A DNA stretch of 64,000 bases, from contig JAZRAA010000023.1 in NCBI GenBank assembly GCA_045634325.1, positions 1 through 64,000 on the forward strand, read 5' to 3'. Source of the DNA: URNF01 sp045634325 (lineage in GTDB: Bacteria; Bacillota; Clostridia; Oscillospirales; Acutalibacteraceae). The notes under the pieces were generated by a model, which worked only from the letters and a program-made list of their open reading frames with translations, did not search any database and had not been told where the DNA came from. Of the stretch, positions 31,693 to 40,836 are shown piece after piece. Every line of letters starts with the position of its first letter. Within the stretch, counting starts at the first letter, position 1. A program made the position numbers and the translations under genes.

Positions 31693-31727
31693 ACGTATTT
31701 GCCGACAAAAATAAAGGAGCAGTAACA

Positions 31728-32594
31728 ATGAGTCAGATGCAGGAAATCTCTATTGAAAAAATTCAAGATAAATTGTTAGAAATTTTAGTATATTTCAAGA
31801 AATTTTGCGATGAGAACAATCTCCCGTTTTACCTGTGCGGAGGCACGTGCCTTGGCGCAATACGCCACAAAGGCTTCATTCCGTGGGACGATGACATTGA
31901 CGTTTTCATGCTCAGAGAGGATTACGAGAAACTGCAAGAATTGTGGGAGAAACATGCAGATACCTCCCGTTATTCTTGCGTGCGTTCCAACGAAACCCTC
32001 AACATCCATCATTCCGCCACTGAAATCAAAGACAATCATACAACCTTTATCAATCATCACAGTGTGGATTGCGACATGCATCACGGCATCATGATTGATA
32101 TTATGCCCGTGGACGGAGTGGCTCCTTCGAAATTCGGTCAAATCATGCAGATGATTTCTGCCATGATATACTGTTGCTTCAATTTCCAACGATTGCCCAA
32201 TCATAAAAGCAAGCTGACCTATTACGCCACTAAAATCGCGCTGGGTGTTTTCAAATCCCCCAAACTGCGCTATAAACTTTGGAAATCCGCCGAACAGCGT
32301 GTGGCAAAATACGGCACCAAAAACAGCAAAGTGGTCGCTTCCTTCGGAGAAGGCACTGAAATTATGAGAATGCATTATCCGTTGGAATGGTTTAAAAATC
32401 CGGTGGAACTTGATTTTGAAGGCCACAAAATGCCGGCTCCCTCAAATGTTGATGAATTTCTGAGAATTTCTTTCGGCGATTATATGCAGCTTCCTCCCGA
32501 AGAAGACAGGGTGGCGCGACATAATGCGGTGTTCATCGATTTGGAAAACAGTTACGAAAAATACAAAGGCATCCATTATTGTGTAGAAAAATAA
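31728..32594 (+). CDS. LicD-family phosphotransferase
   Basis: 288 residues. LicD core: L-C-G-G-T-C-L-G-A-I-R-H-K-G-F-I-P-W-D-D-D-I-D-V at about 36-59, with the Asp residues for metal binding. No signal peptide, so it acts inside the cell. LicD proteins move phosphocholine or a similar group from a CDP-activated donor onto a surface glycan. It begins a plus-strand run of seven genes. AAGGAG precedes the ATG. A second LicD-type gene lies 4.2 kb downstream; the two share the core but differ elsewhere. Confidence 0.85.
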   Translation: MSQMQEISIEKIQDKLLEILVYFKKFCDENNLPFYLCGGTCLGAIRHKGFIPWDDDIDVFMLREDYEKLQELWEKHADTSRYSCVRSNETLNIHHSATEIKDNHTTFINHHSVDCDMHHGIMIDIMPVDGVAPSKFGQIMQMISAMIYCCFNFQRLPNHKSKLTYYATKIALGVFKSPKLRYKLWKSAEQRVAKYGTKNSKVVASFGEGTEIMRMHYPLEWFKNPVELDFEGHKMPAPSNVDEFLRISFGDYMQLPPEEDRVARHNAVFIDLENSYEKYKGIHYCVEK

Positions 32595-32617
32595 AAGCAT
32601 TTAAGCGAGGAGAAAAC

Positions 32618-33613
32618 ATGTCATTCCCGATTGATATTGTTGTACCCTGGGTAGATGGCTCGGACCCCGAATGGGCGGCCCAACGTGCCAAATATCAACC
32701 TTCGGTCTGCGAAGATAATTCCAATGCCCGCTATAGAGAATGGGGGCTGTTTCAATATTGGTTTCGGAGCATTGAAAAATATGCTCCATGGGTGCGTACC
32801 ATTCATTTGATTACTTGGGGTCATCTCCCCCCCTGGCTCAATACCGACCATCCGAAACTGCATATTGTCAACCACAAAGACTATATACCGGCAGAATATC
32901 TTCCCACCTTCAATTCCATTCCCATTGAAAATAACGTGCATAGAATCGAAGGTTTGGCAGAGCATTTTATATTGTTTAATGACGACCTTTATCTCAGTCG
33001 CCCCACGGTTGCTGAGGATTTCTTTGTGAACGGAATGCCTACCGATGCAGCGGTTTTAAACAACGTAACCATTTCGGATACGTTCAGCTTCATGCCGTAT
33101 CAAGCACTCAATTGTCTGGGAATAGTGAATGAAAACTTTTCCAAGAAAAGCATTTTGAAATCAGATCGAAAAAAATGGTTTTCTGCCAAATACGGCAAAC
33201 TGATGCTGCATAATCTCTATCACCTGCCGGGACAAGCTTTCCAAGGTTTTCGCAATTTTCACACTTGCATTCCCTATCTCAAGAGCACTTTTGAAGAACT
33301 TTGGGAGAAATACGGCGAACTTTTAGAACAATCCAGCAAAAATCGATTCAGAAGTCGAGAGGATATTAACCACTACGTTTTCCGCTATTGGCGGCTGGCA
33401 AAAGGAGAGTTTTGCCCCGCGAAACCCAATTGCGCCTATTTGACCATTGGGCAGGACAGCATGGAAAGTATTGAACGTGCACTGCACGACCCCAAATATA
33501 AAGTGGTTTGCATCAACGATGACCCCTCCAACATTGATTTTGAGGCGGAACAGAAAAAAATGCATGACATCTTACAAACCGCTTTTCCCGAAAAGAGCAG
33601 CTACGAACTCTAA
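32618..33613 (+). CDS. Stealth-family sugar-phosphate transferase
   Basis: 331 residues from the ATG at 32618 (CGAGGAG site); an in-frame start 13 codons earlier is inside the preceding gene. The Stealth conserved regions can be seen: I-D-I-V-V-P-W-V-D-G-S-D-P near the start, then R-Y-R-E-W-G-L-F-Q-Y-W-F-R-S-I-E, F-I-L-F-N-D-D-L-Y-L and later segments around D-I-N-H-Y. Known members transfer hexose-1-phosphate units in capsule synthesis. It thus suggests a glycan with phosphodiester links, which fits the LicD neighbours. Confidence 0.85.
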   Translation: MSFPIDIVVPWVDGSDPEWAAQRAKYQPSVCEDNSNARYREWGLFQYWFRSIEKYAPWVRTIHLITWGHLPPWLNTDHPKLHIVNHKDYIPAEYLPTFNSIPIENNVHRIEGLAEHFILFNDDLYLSRPTVAEDFFVNGMPTDAAVLNNVTISDTFSFMPYQALNCLGIVNENFSKKSILKSDRKKWFSAKYGKLMLHNLYHLPGQAFQGFRNFHTCIPYLKSTFEELWEKYGELLEQSSKNRFRSREDINHYVFRYWRLAKGEFCPAKPNCAYLTIGQDSMESIERALHDPKYKVVCINDDPSNIDFEAEQKKMHDILQTAFPEKSSYEL

Positions 33614-33640
33614 TGATTTTGACGAACTGAGGATGAAACA

Positions 33641-35179
33641 GTGAATCTAGCCAGAACGATGAATACCTTTCGCAACACAGCGTGGGGTGCCATATACCGA
33701 ATCATTGCACTGATCGGTCCGTTTATCATAAAAACACTTATTATCAAAGAGATTGGCATGGCCTACAACGGCCTCAACACGCTCTTTAATTCCATCCTGA
33801 CGGTACTTAACCTTGCAAACCTCGGATTCAGTAGCTCTTTGGTGTTTACCTTGTATGAGGCGGTTGCCAAAGAAGATACCGACTTCATTTGCGCGATGAT
33901 AAACTATTTCCGCAAGGTATATAGGACTATCGGCTTCATCATCTTTGGAATGGGCTTGGTCGTGCTTCCGTTTCTGCCCCGATTGGTAGGCTCGGAATGC
34001 CCGCCGGGCGCAAACCTCTATGTGATGTGGCTTCTGTTCCTTTTGGAAACGGTTTTGGATTACGTGCTGTTTGGTTATGTAAATGCGATTTTCTCCGCAT
34101 ACCAAAGAGAAGATTCTCGCCTGAAAATCATGGCAGTACGTTATATTGTCCAATATGTGCTCCAAATCATTTTGTTGGTTGCTTTCAAAAATTATTATCT
34201 CTATCTCATCACCTTGCCGCTGATGGTAATCCCCAACAGTTTGGCAAACTATTATGCAGCGAAAAAGCAATATCCCAAAATTCGATGCGTGGGCACGCCC
34301 GACAAGAAAACGAAAAAAAGTGTTTATCACCGTGTGAAAACCTTATTCGGTCACTCCGTAGGCAATACATTGTTGGTCAATGTGGACAGCATCATGATTT
34401 CCGCCTTTTTAGGTCTCTCGCTGCAATCGTTATACAGCAACTATTTTTATATTCTAACCGCTGTAAACGGTGTCATTGAAATTATCACCAACGGCTCCCG
34501 TGCCGGACTGGGCAACAAACTGATTGTGGATTCCGAAGAAGAAAACCATCGTCTGTTCCTCGGAATGAACTACGGTTGGGTTGTTTTGGTTGGTTTTTGT
34601 GCCACCTGTATGCTCTGCCTGTTCCAACCCTTTGTGGGCGGCATCTGGATTGGAGAAGAAGGACTTTTAGATATGAGCTTTGTGATTTTCATGGTGCTCC
34701 TTTTCTACTCCTGGATGTTCCGTGTGATGCAGCTCACCTATCGGGATGCGGCAGGGCTTTGGACAAAAGATTGGCTCAAACCTTACGTCTCTATGGTATT
34801 GAAATTGATTTTCAGCGTGCTTTTGGTAATGGCAACGAAGAGAATAGAAGGCGTATTGCTGCCCACCATTTTGATTCTTTCTTTGATTTATTTCCCCTGG
34901 GAAGCAAAAATCCTTTACAAGCATTTGTTCCATAGAAGTTGGCACATCTATCTCAAGCGAATTCTTTGTTATACTGCGCTTAATGTTGCAATTGCTGCCC
35001 TGTGTCTGTTTGTATCAACAGCTTTGGCGCCCTCCAACACAGCGACCTCTTTCTTTGTAAGACTTGCTGTTATTTGCATTATTTTCCCCGCCGTGTGGTT
35101 CATTACAACCTATAAAACCAATGAATTTAAAACCATGAAAACGCTCGTGATGCGGTTGTTAGGGCGTTCATCCGATTAA
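33641..35179 (+). CDS. Polysaccharide flippase (Wzx-like)
   Basis: 512 residues with 12-14 membrane helices and short charged loops, of the polysaccharide transporter/MATE-like type. N-L-A-R-T-M-N-T-F-R-N at the start and a conserved Asn-Ser region near 240-260 (G-N-T-L-L-V-N-V-D-S) fit this group. It would move lipid-linked repeat units across the membrane for the ligase/polymerase encoded next. The start is GTG at 33641 after GAGGA; an ATG at 33659 is the alternative. It ends directly before the next gene. Confidence 0.82.
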   Translation: MNLARTMNTFRNTAWGAIYRIIALIGPFIIKTLIIKEIGMAYNGLNTLFNSILTVLNLANLGFSSSLVFTLYEAVAKEDTDFICAMINYFRKVYRTIGFIIFGMGLVVLPFLPRLVGSECPPGANLYVMWLLFLLETVLDYVLFGYVNAIFSAYQREDSRLKIMAVRYIVQYVLQIILLVAFKNYYLYLITLPLMVIPNSLANYYAAKKQYPKIRCVGTPDKKTKKSVYHRVKTLFGHSVGNTLLVNVDSIMISAFLGLSLQSLYSNYFYILTAVNGVIEIITNGSRAGLGNKLIVDSEEENHRLFLGMNYGWVVLVGFCATCMLCLFQPFVGGIWIGEEGLLDMSFVIFMVLLFYSWMFRVMQLTYRDAAGLWTKDWLKPYVSMVLKLIFSVLLVMATKRIEGVLLPTILILSLIYFPWEAKILYKHLFHRSWHIYLKRILCYTALNVAIAALCLFVSTALAPSNTATSFFVRLAVICIIFPAVWFITTYKTNEFKTMKTLVMRLLGRSSD

Positions 35180-35203
35180 ATGAAAGGAAAAGGAAGGTTT
35201 AAG

Positions 35204-36760
35204 ATGATTTCTTTGAAATATACATTTGATGAAATTTCAAATTCTTCCCTTGTGGCAAAAATCAAGCAACCATCGAAATCCTATCCGATTTTCGATACCA
35301 TTGTTGTTATATACGCAGCCATCACCATCTTGTTTCAAGTTTTATTCCAAATTTCTCCGGTGATGTCTTTCCTTGTGAACACCCCGTTATATGAAATGCA
35401 AACCTATCTGGGACTTTTAGGTGGCGGGTTGATTCTCGCAGACATATTCACAACCAAAAAAATCTGGAACAATAAATACAGTCTGTTTTTGTATATCATC
35501 CTGTTTGCAGCCGCGCTTTCGTCGATTCGGCTGATTTCCTACGGTGTGAAGGAAAATCTCTTCAAATTTTGTTGGATGGCCATTCAGTTTGTATTGATAT
35601 ATTCCGTGCCGAGCCGCATCAAAAAAGAAGAATTCAAAAAGTTTATCAAAATTCTCTTTTACGTCATTTTGGCAATTTGGGTCGTTTCGTGTTGTATTTC
35701 CCTTTATCAATATATCAATCAAATCGGTTATACATACGTGGTGAATCCTCTCGGAAAAGATGCCAGCGCTAACCGTCAAGGGTTCTATGACAATCGGCTG
35801 TTCGGCATCTTTTATACACTCAACACAGCAGCCTTGATAAGTTTGACGCTGTTTTGGACCAATATCATCTTTATTATAAAGGAAAAAGCGGTTTGGCTGA
35901 AAATCGTATTGGGGATTAGCCAGTTCTTTTTACTCTCTCATATGATATTATCGGGTTCCCGCAATGCCGTTCTCGCTTTTTGTGCTTGTGCGGCGATTCT
36001 GCCTTGGTTCTTAATGCGTAATAAAATTAAGAACACAGAAAAGAAAAAGATGTTATTACCCATTGCCACTGCTCTTGTTGCCATCATTGTGGCTTCCATG
36101 GGACTGCGTGTTGTGAAAATCGGTCTTTCCTACCTCCCTTATCTGAACGAAAAAATGCTGATTGCATTAGACATAGACCGCAACCCTAATCATTCTCAAA
36201 ACGGAGAATTTCCCAATAACAAACCTTTGCCGGAATATGATGAGAACATTTTAGACAGAGAAAATTTGCAGGGAGATTATTCCAACGGACGATTCAATAT
36301 ATGGCTCGACTATGTATCCCTCTATAAAGAAATCGGCGTTTTGGGAATTTCTCCCGGTAATTACATGCCGTATGTGATGGAACACCATCCCGAACTGTTT
36401 ATCGTAGAAGATATTCGTGTGAATTACCCCGATAAATATGCATCCGGCATTATTTATCACGGACATAACGGATTCTTGATTGTGTTTATTGCGACCGGCT
36501 TTTTAGGCGCACTATCCTTATTAGTCTTTACCACCCTTTGCATCATACACGTAATCAAAATGATTGTCAGAAGAAAAAAAGCGAGCCTTCTTTTTATTGG
36601 CTGCTTCCTATTTGTGACAATCGGGATAATCTCCGCCCTTTTGGACGAGGGGCTCTTTTTCCACAACGCTCCTCAAACCACCCTCTTTTGGCTTGCGTTG
36701 GGCGGCTTAATGAACTCTTCACTGTATGCAGAACAAAAGAATACGATTGTTGAAAAATAA
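35204..36760 (+). CDS. O-antigen ligase/polymerase-like membrane protein
   Basis: 518 residues from the ATG at 35204, which has GGAAGG six bases before it; an in-frame ATG at 35180 has none. About ten to twelve membrane helices and one long outer loop (about 320-410), with G-S-R-N-A near 250 and Y-H-G-H-N-G-F near 415-421, as in the Wzy/WaaL group. The H-G-H-N of the large loop is the typical catalytic region. It would polymerise or attach glycan units outside the membrane. Confidence 0.78.
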   Translation: MISLKYTFDEISNSSLVAKIKQPSKSYPIFDTIVVIYAAITILFQVLFQISPVMSFLVNTPLYEMQTYLGLLGGGLILADIFTTKKIWNNKYSLFLYIILFAAALSSIRLISYGVKENLFKFCWMAIQFVLIYSVPSRIKKEEFKKFIKILFYVILAIWVVSCCISLYQYINQIGYTYVVNPLGKDASANRQGFYDNRLFGIFYTLNTAALISLTLFWTNIIFIIKEKAVWLKIVLGISQFFLLSHMILSGSRNAVLAFCACAAILPWFLMRNKIKNTEKKKMLLPIATALVAIIVASMGLRVVKIGLSYLPYLNEKMLIALDIDRNPNHSQNGEFPNNKPLPEYDENILDRENLQGDYSNGRFNIWLDYVSLYKEIGVLGISPGNYMPYVMEHHPELFIVEDIRVNYPDKYASGIIYHGHNGFLIVFIATGFLGALSLLVFTTLCIIHVIKMIVRRKKASLLFIGCFLFVTIGIISALLDEGLFFHNAPQTTLFWLALGGLMNSSLYAEQKNTIVEK

Positions 36761-36794
36761 ATTCTAAAGCTGAAACAGAAAGGCAAAATGAACG

Positions 36795-37769
36795 ATGTTA
36801 AGTAAACTGAAAAAAATGATTTCCACCAGAAACGTGATGCTCAACACCCCGCCCATGGGTGAATTTCGCCATGTCACCGACGAAGAGATTAAAGAACTTC
36901 AAGGTGTCATGCTGCAAATGGTTAAAGATATGGCGGCGGTGTGCGAGAAACACAACTTATGCTATATGGCCGACGGCGGCACCGCTCTCGGCTCGGTGCG
37001 CCATAAGGGCTTTATTCCTTGGGATGATGACGTGGATATTATCATGCCGCGCGACGACTTGAATCGATTTGTTGAAATTTTCGACCAAGAATTAGGCGAT
37101 AAATACGAACTGGTCACCCCTAACTCCAAGGGTCATAAGGTCGCTTCGTTGATTACGGAGATTTATGCAAAAAATACCTATAAACCCAGCATTCACAACC
37201 TGGATGCCGATTTACCGCAGGGTGTGATGATTGATATCTTCCCACTGGAATATGCGCCGCTTAACCCCATTGTGCGCAGAATCAAAGGTACGATTGCGAT
37301 GTTTTTACAATATATCGCCGTATCTTCCACTTTCTATGCCCTTTACACAACGCCCAAAAAGAAAGCCTTCTTCTATCAAACAAAAGAAGGTAAATTCAAT
37401 TATAATTTCCGCAAACTTATCGGCTTCTTCTTTTCGTTCCGCAGTCACGAAAAATGGTGTAATACCTTTGATAAATTTGTGCGCGGAAAGAAAGATACGG
37501 GACTTTGGTGTATCCCCACTGACGTGGGTCACTATTTTGGTCATTTGATGCCTAAAGAAGTGTTTTATCCGCCTTTCAAGGGTCCCTTCGAGGATATGGA
37601 GGTTAATCTTCCGCATGATATCCATGCGTATTTGGAAAACGCTTACGGCGACTATATGTGGATTCCTCCCGTGGAGCAACGAGAAAAACATTGGACCGCA
37701 GGCTTCTGTCTCGATAAAGGGATTGAGGAGATTAAACAATCTGCCTCACCAGAGAAAGAAGGCAAATAA
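36795..37769 (+). CDS. LicD-family phosphotransferase (second copy)
   Basis: 324 residues. The LicD core is at about 52-80: Y-M-A-D-G-G-T-A-L-G-S-V-R-H-K-G-F followed by P-W-D-D-D-V-D-I-I-M-P-R-D-D. The C-terminal part has N-A-Y-G-D-Y-M and P-P-V-E-Q-R-E, typical of the family. The first about 25 residues are a short positively charged tail. Presence of two LicD genes suggests two acceptor sites or two different donor groups. The ribosome site is weak (AGAAAGG). Three bases separate it from the phospholipase C-like gene. Confidence 0.85.
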   Translation: MLSKLKKMISTRNVMLNTPPMGEFRHVTDEEIKELQGVMLQMVKDMAAVCEKHNLCYMADGGTALGSVRHKGFIPWDDDVDIIMPRDDLNRFVEIFDQELGDKYELVTPNSKGHKVASLITEIYAKNTYKPSIHNLDADLPQGVMIDIFPLEYAPLNPIVRRIKGTIAMFLQYIAVSSTFYALYTTPKKKAFFYQTKEGKFNYNFRKLIGFFFSFRSHEKWCNTFDKFVRGKKDTGLWCIPTDVGHYFGHLMPKEVFYPPFKGPFEDMEVNLPHDIHAYLENAYGDYMWIPPVEQREKHWTAGFCLDKGIEEIKQSASPEKEGK

Positions 37770-37772
37770 TCT

Positions 37773-38756
37773 ATGCCGGATCCGGTAACCCATTATACTT
37801 TTGGGAAACAAGTGTTCTCCCGCCTGCCGTCCGAGATACAACAACAAATTGATTTGTCTGTGTATGAACGAGCCTTACAAGGCCCTGACCCTTGGTCTGA
37901 CCTTGGGTTTTGGGGTGGAAAAGCAAAACAATACGCTGTGCGCAGCGGTATACTGCATACACAAAAAACAGGTTTGTTTTTGCAGGAACTGATGCGACAA
38001 GCGCAAGGGGACTGCAAAAAACCCGTCTTCTCTCTGCTCGCCGGATTTTTGTGCCATTATTGCTTGGACAAAACAACTCACCCGTATATCATCTGCAAAG
38101 GCGGGGTGTATGACGGCACCAAAACCACAAGACATTTACGGGGCGGCCACGTCCGATTGGAGCGCTCTATTGACAGTTATTATATCCGTCGTATATACAA
38201 GAAAACGCCTTGGCGGTTTTCATTGGCGAAGAATATTTTTAAATGCAAACGGTATCCCGAAAGCCTGCGGGAACCCTTGGATACGGTTTTTAAACAGGTA
38301 TATAATTGGGAAAATGGTTTTGACCTTTTTAACCGTGCACTACACGACGAGCGACTTTTTTACAGTCTGATGCAAGACCCTTGCGGCATCGTCCACTACC
38401 TGCTACGGTTAGTGAGTTTTGGGTCTAATAACTATTGCTTATATTCCTACTACCGACGAGAGACCGATTCGTCCCAACTGGATTACCTAAACGAAAAGCA
38501 TCTCCTTTGGCATCATCCTTTTAACCCCAACACCGCCTACACCGACTCCTTTTTGGAGTTATTCGAACAAGCAACGGCGGAAGCGTTACGGATGATTGCA
38601 AAAGGATATGACATCATTTTTGCATCAAAAGCATGCGGCGTACTCACCTTTGGTGAGTTTAACTATTCAACCGGCCTGCCGTGTGAGGATGAAAGAAACA
38701 GCAAAGAACCGGTGTGTGAGCCGTTAATTTACAAAAACCAATATAAAAATCAATGA
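37773..38756 (+). CDS. Zinc-dependent phospholipase C-like protein
   Basis: 327 residues. The pattern M-P-D-P-V-T-H-Y-T-F-G at the start, G-P-D-P-W-S-D-L near 50 and F-L-C-H-Y-C-L-D-K-T-T-H-P-Y near 92-105 belong to the zinc-dependent phospholipase C family (zinc ligands His and Asp). No signal peptide is seen, so the protein is probably inside the cell, unlike toxin members. It lies between LicD and a LicC-like gene, with four bases overlap with the latter in the longest reading. A role in trimming phosphodiester-linked head groups is possible but unproven. Confidence 0.75.
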   Translation: MPDPVTHYTFGKQVFSRLPSEIQQQIDLSVYERALQGPDPWSDLGFWGGKAKQYAVRSGILHTQKTGLFLQELMRQAQGDCKKPVFSLLAGFLCHYCLDKTTHPYIICKGGVYDGTKTTRHLRGGHVRLERSIDSYYIRRIYKKTPWRFSLAKNIFKCKRYPESLREPLDTVFKQVYNWENGFDLFNRALHDERLFYSLMQDPCGIVHYLLRLVSFGSNNYCLYSYYRRETDSSQLDYLNEKHLLWHHPFNPNTAYTDSFLELFEQATAEALRMIAKGYDIIFASKACGVLTFGEFNYSTGLPCEDERNSKEPVCEPLIYKNQYKNQ

Positions 38757-38782
38757 GTCGCACCTTTCATAACGGAGGATTT

Positions 38783-39679
38783 ATGTTAAAAAAAGAGCAA
38801 TTTGACGTACTTGTGGCGTTGGAAAAAAGCCGCAAGGAGATAGAACTTGAAACGTTGGTAAAAGCCACTAACCTTTCGCCCGAAACGGTGTCTTCCACCG
38901 TCGAAGAACTGAAACAAAAAGGCTTTATCAATGAAAATGGCATCACCAAAGCGGGACTTGATGCGTTGGAGCCCTATAAGACAAAGCGTGCGATCTTTAT
39001 CGCCGCCGGTTTTGGCTCTCGCTTGCGTCCGGTCACCTTGGAAACGCCCAAACCTTTGGTAAAGGTAAACGGCGTGCGGATCATCGACACTCTCATCGAT
39101 GGCGTGATGGCGGCAGGGGTAGAAGAAATCTATGTCGTTTGCGGCTATCTGGGCGAGCAGTTTGCGCAATTAAAAGAAAAATATCCCCATATCAACTTGG
39201 TGAAAAATGAGATGTATACCGAAGCCAACAACATTTCGTCCGTATACCTGACACGCGCCCATCTGCAAAATGCGTATGTGTTAGAGGCAGATTTATTGGT
39301 TCACAACAAAGCCATTTTCGATAAATATCTTTATCATTCGGTTTATTTGGGAATTCCCACCAATGAAACCGACGATTGGTATTTCAAAACCAATGAAAAC
39401 GGCATTATCTACGAATTGGGAATCGGCAGTGAAAACTGCTATCGTATGTTGGGCATTTCCTATTGGAGCAAAGAAGACGGCACTCGCCTCCCCGCCCATT
39501 TGGAAGAAGCCTTCCCCTTGCACAAAGACGAAGATTGGTGCTATGTCCCCATGGTGAAATACCGTGACCAATATGACGTTCATGTACGGGAATGTGCAGA
39601 ATCGGATATTCAGGAAATTGACCATTTCGACGAACTTTGTGAGATAGATTCCAGCTATTGTAAATATGCAGAAAAATAA
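38783..39679 (+). CDS. HTH-nucleotidyltransferase fusion (LicC-like), copy 1
   Basis: 298 residues from the ATG at 38783 (GGAGG site). Residues 1-65 form a winged-helix domain (L-S-P-E-T-V-S-S-T-V-E-E-L-K-Q-K-G-F-I), followed by a nucleotidyltransferase domain with A-I-F-I-A-A-G-F-G-S-R-L at about 70-81, T-P-K-P-L-V-K-V near 90-97 and L-E-A-D-L near 171. LicC-type enzymes make CDP-choline from CTP and phosphocholine. The DNA-binding domain could let the enzyme or its product level control transcription, but it may also serve only for dimer formation. A terminator follows. Confidence 0.82.
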   Translation: MLKKEQFDVLVALEKSRKEIELETLVKATNLSPETVSSTVEELKQKGFINENGITKAGLDALEPYKTKRAIFIAAGFGSRLRPVTLETPKPLVKVNGVRIIDTLIDGVMAAGVEEIYVVCGYLGEQFAQLKEKYPHINLVKNEMYTEANNISSVYLTRAHLQNAYVLEADLLVHNKAIFDKYLYHSVYLGIPTNETDDWYFKTNENGIIYELGIGSENCYRMLGISYWSKEDGTRLPAHLEEAFPLHKDEDWCYVPMVKYRDQYDVHVRECAESDIQEIDHFDELCEIDSSYCKYAEK

Positions 39680-39681
39680 AC

Positions 39682-39722
39682 TGTTCCCCTCTTGGCTCGC
39701 CAAGAGGGGAACATTCATTTTT
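39682..39722 (+). terminator. Strong rho-independent terminator
   Basis: Fourteen-base perfect stem TGTTCCCCTCTTGG/CCAAGAGGGGAACA (39682-39695 with 39700-39713), loop CTCG, then a T-rich tail. It closes the polysaccharide gene run. Confidence 0.88.
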
Positions 39723-39834
39723 GTGATAAAAACATCCGTTTTGGAACAAGAAATTTCCAAAACAATATTCTCTTTTGCTTTAAATGGTTAAAGTTTCCCT
39801 ATATAATATAAGTAATTTAATCTTTCGAAATCTA

Positions 39835-39863
39835 TTGACTTGTTCAAAAAAATATGATAACAT
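39835..39863 (+). promoter_or_regulatory. Promoter for the second LicC-like gene and ABC transporter
   Basis: TTGACT (39835-39840), 17 bases, TAACAT (39858-39863). The predicted start of transcription is only about 20 bases before the ATG at 39891. Confidence 0.5.
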
Positions 39864-39890
39864 CTAGAAAATGAACTTGCACTATGCAAA

Positions 39891-40802
39891 ATGGAGGTGA
39901 GAGATCTGCAAAGACAAGGATTATCCAAAAAAGATTTTGAAGTGTTGACCTGTCTAGAACGGCAAAAGAAACGTCCTACCCAAAGAGAGTTGGCTGAATA
40001 CACCAAGATGTCCTTAGGGTCTGTTAATCGCATTGTCAACAGTTTATTGGAGAGAGGATTAATCAACGATAAAGGTCTCACACCGGAGGGATATGCCGCA
40101 CTGGAACCTTATCGGGTGCGCAGAGCGATTTTCCTCGCAGCCGGATTCGGCGCACGATTGGTGCCCATCACTTTAAACACCCCCAAGCCTTTGATTCGCG
40201 TGAAAGGTGCCCGCATCATTGATTCTTTGTTGGATGCGGTGCAAAGAGCAGGGATAGAGGAAATTTATATTGTGCGCGGCTATTTAGGAGAGCAATTTGA
40301 CCAACTGCTATCCAAGTATCCCAACATCAAATTCATAGAAAATCCAATTTATAATGAATCGGGAAATATTTCTTCTGCCATGTACGCCCGCCATCTTCTG
40401 CAAAACGCCTACGTTTTGGAAGCAGACTTGATTCTTTACAATCAAAATCTCATTCAAAAATATCAATATTCTTCTAATTTTCTCGCCGTACCTACCGATA
40501 CTACCAATGATTGGTGCTTTGAGACTAAGAACAATATTATTACGGCATTGAAATTAGGAGGCACCAATTGCCACCACGTTTTCGGCATCTCATATTGGGA
40601 TGGAGAAGACGGCGCTAAACTGTCTGAAGATATCAAAAAATATTATGAAATGCCCGGTGGCAAAGAGCGGCTTTGGGATCAGGTACCTTTGGAATTTTGC
40701 CAAGGGGACTATCGTGTTTGTGTCAGAGAATGTTCTTTCAATGACATTTATGAAATCGACAGTCTGTCAGACCTGAGAAAAGCCGACCCGTCTTATTGCT
40801 GA
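39891..40802 (+). CDS. HTH-nucleotidyltransferase fusion (LicC-like), copy 2
   Basis: Up to 303 residues. The same architecture as the copy 1.1 kb upstream: winged helix (M-S-L-G-S-V-N-R-I-V-N-S-L-L), then A-I-F-L-A-A-G-F-G-A-R-L, T-P-K-P-L-I-R-V and L-E-A-D-L. The two proteins are clearly paralogues but far from identical, so the duplication is old or they have different substrates. The ATG at 39891 overlaps a GGAGGTGA ribosome-site-like sequence, so translation may instead begin at a CTG at 39906. Next comes an ABC transporter, whose substrate may be what this enzyme activates. Confidence 0.78.
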   Translation: MEVRDLQRQGLSKKDFEVLTCLERQKKRPTQRELAEYTKMSLGSVNRIVNSLLERGLINDKGLTPEGYAALEPYRVRRAIFLAAGFGARLVPITLNTPKPLIRVKGARIIDSLLDAVQRAGIEEIYIVRGYLGEQFDQLLSKYPNIKFIENPIYNESGNISSAMYARHLLQNAYVLEADLILYNQNLIQKYQYSSNFLAVPTDTTNDWCFETKNNIITALKLGGTNCHHVFGISYWDGEDGAKLSEDIKKYYEMPGGKERLWDQVPLEFCQGDYRVCVRECSFNDIYEIDSLSDLRKADPSYC

Positions 40803-40836
40803 TACTATCAATTACGTTTTTGGAGGTAAATTGAAA

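Larger units (their letters stand above)
31313..31727 (+). other. Divergent intergenic region of 415 bases
   Basis: No gene is found here. It holds the rex promoter and the TCGA-centred repeats on the left, and the promoter and palindrome of the polysaccharide locus on the right. The middle part (about 31475-31580) shows nothing I can name. Confidence 0.7.
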
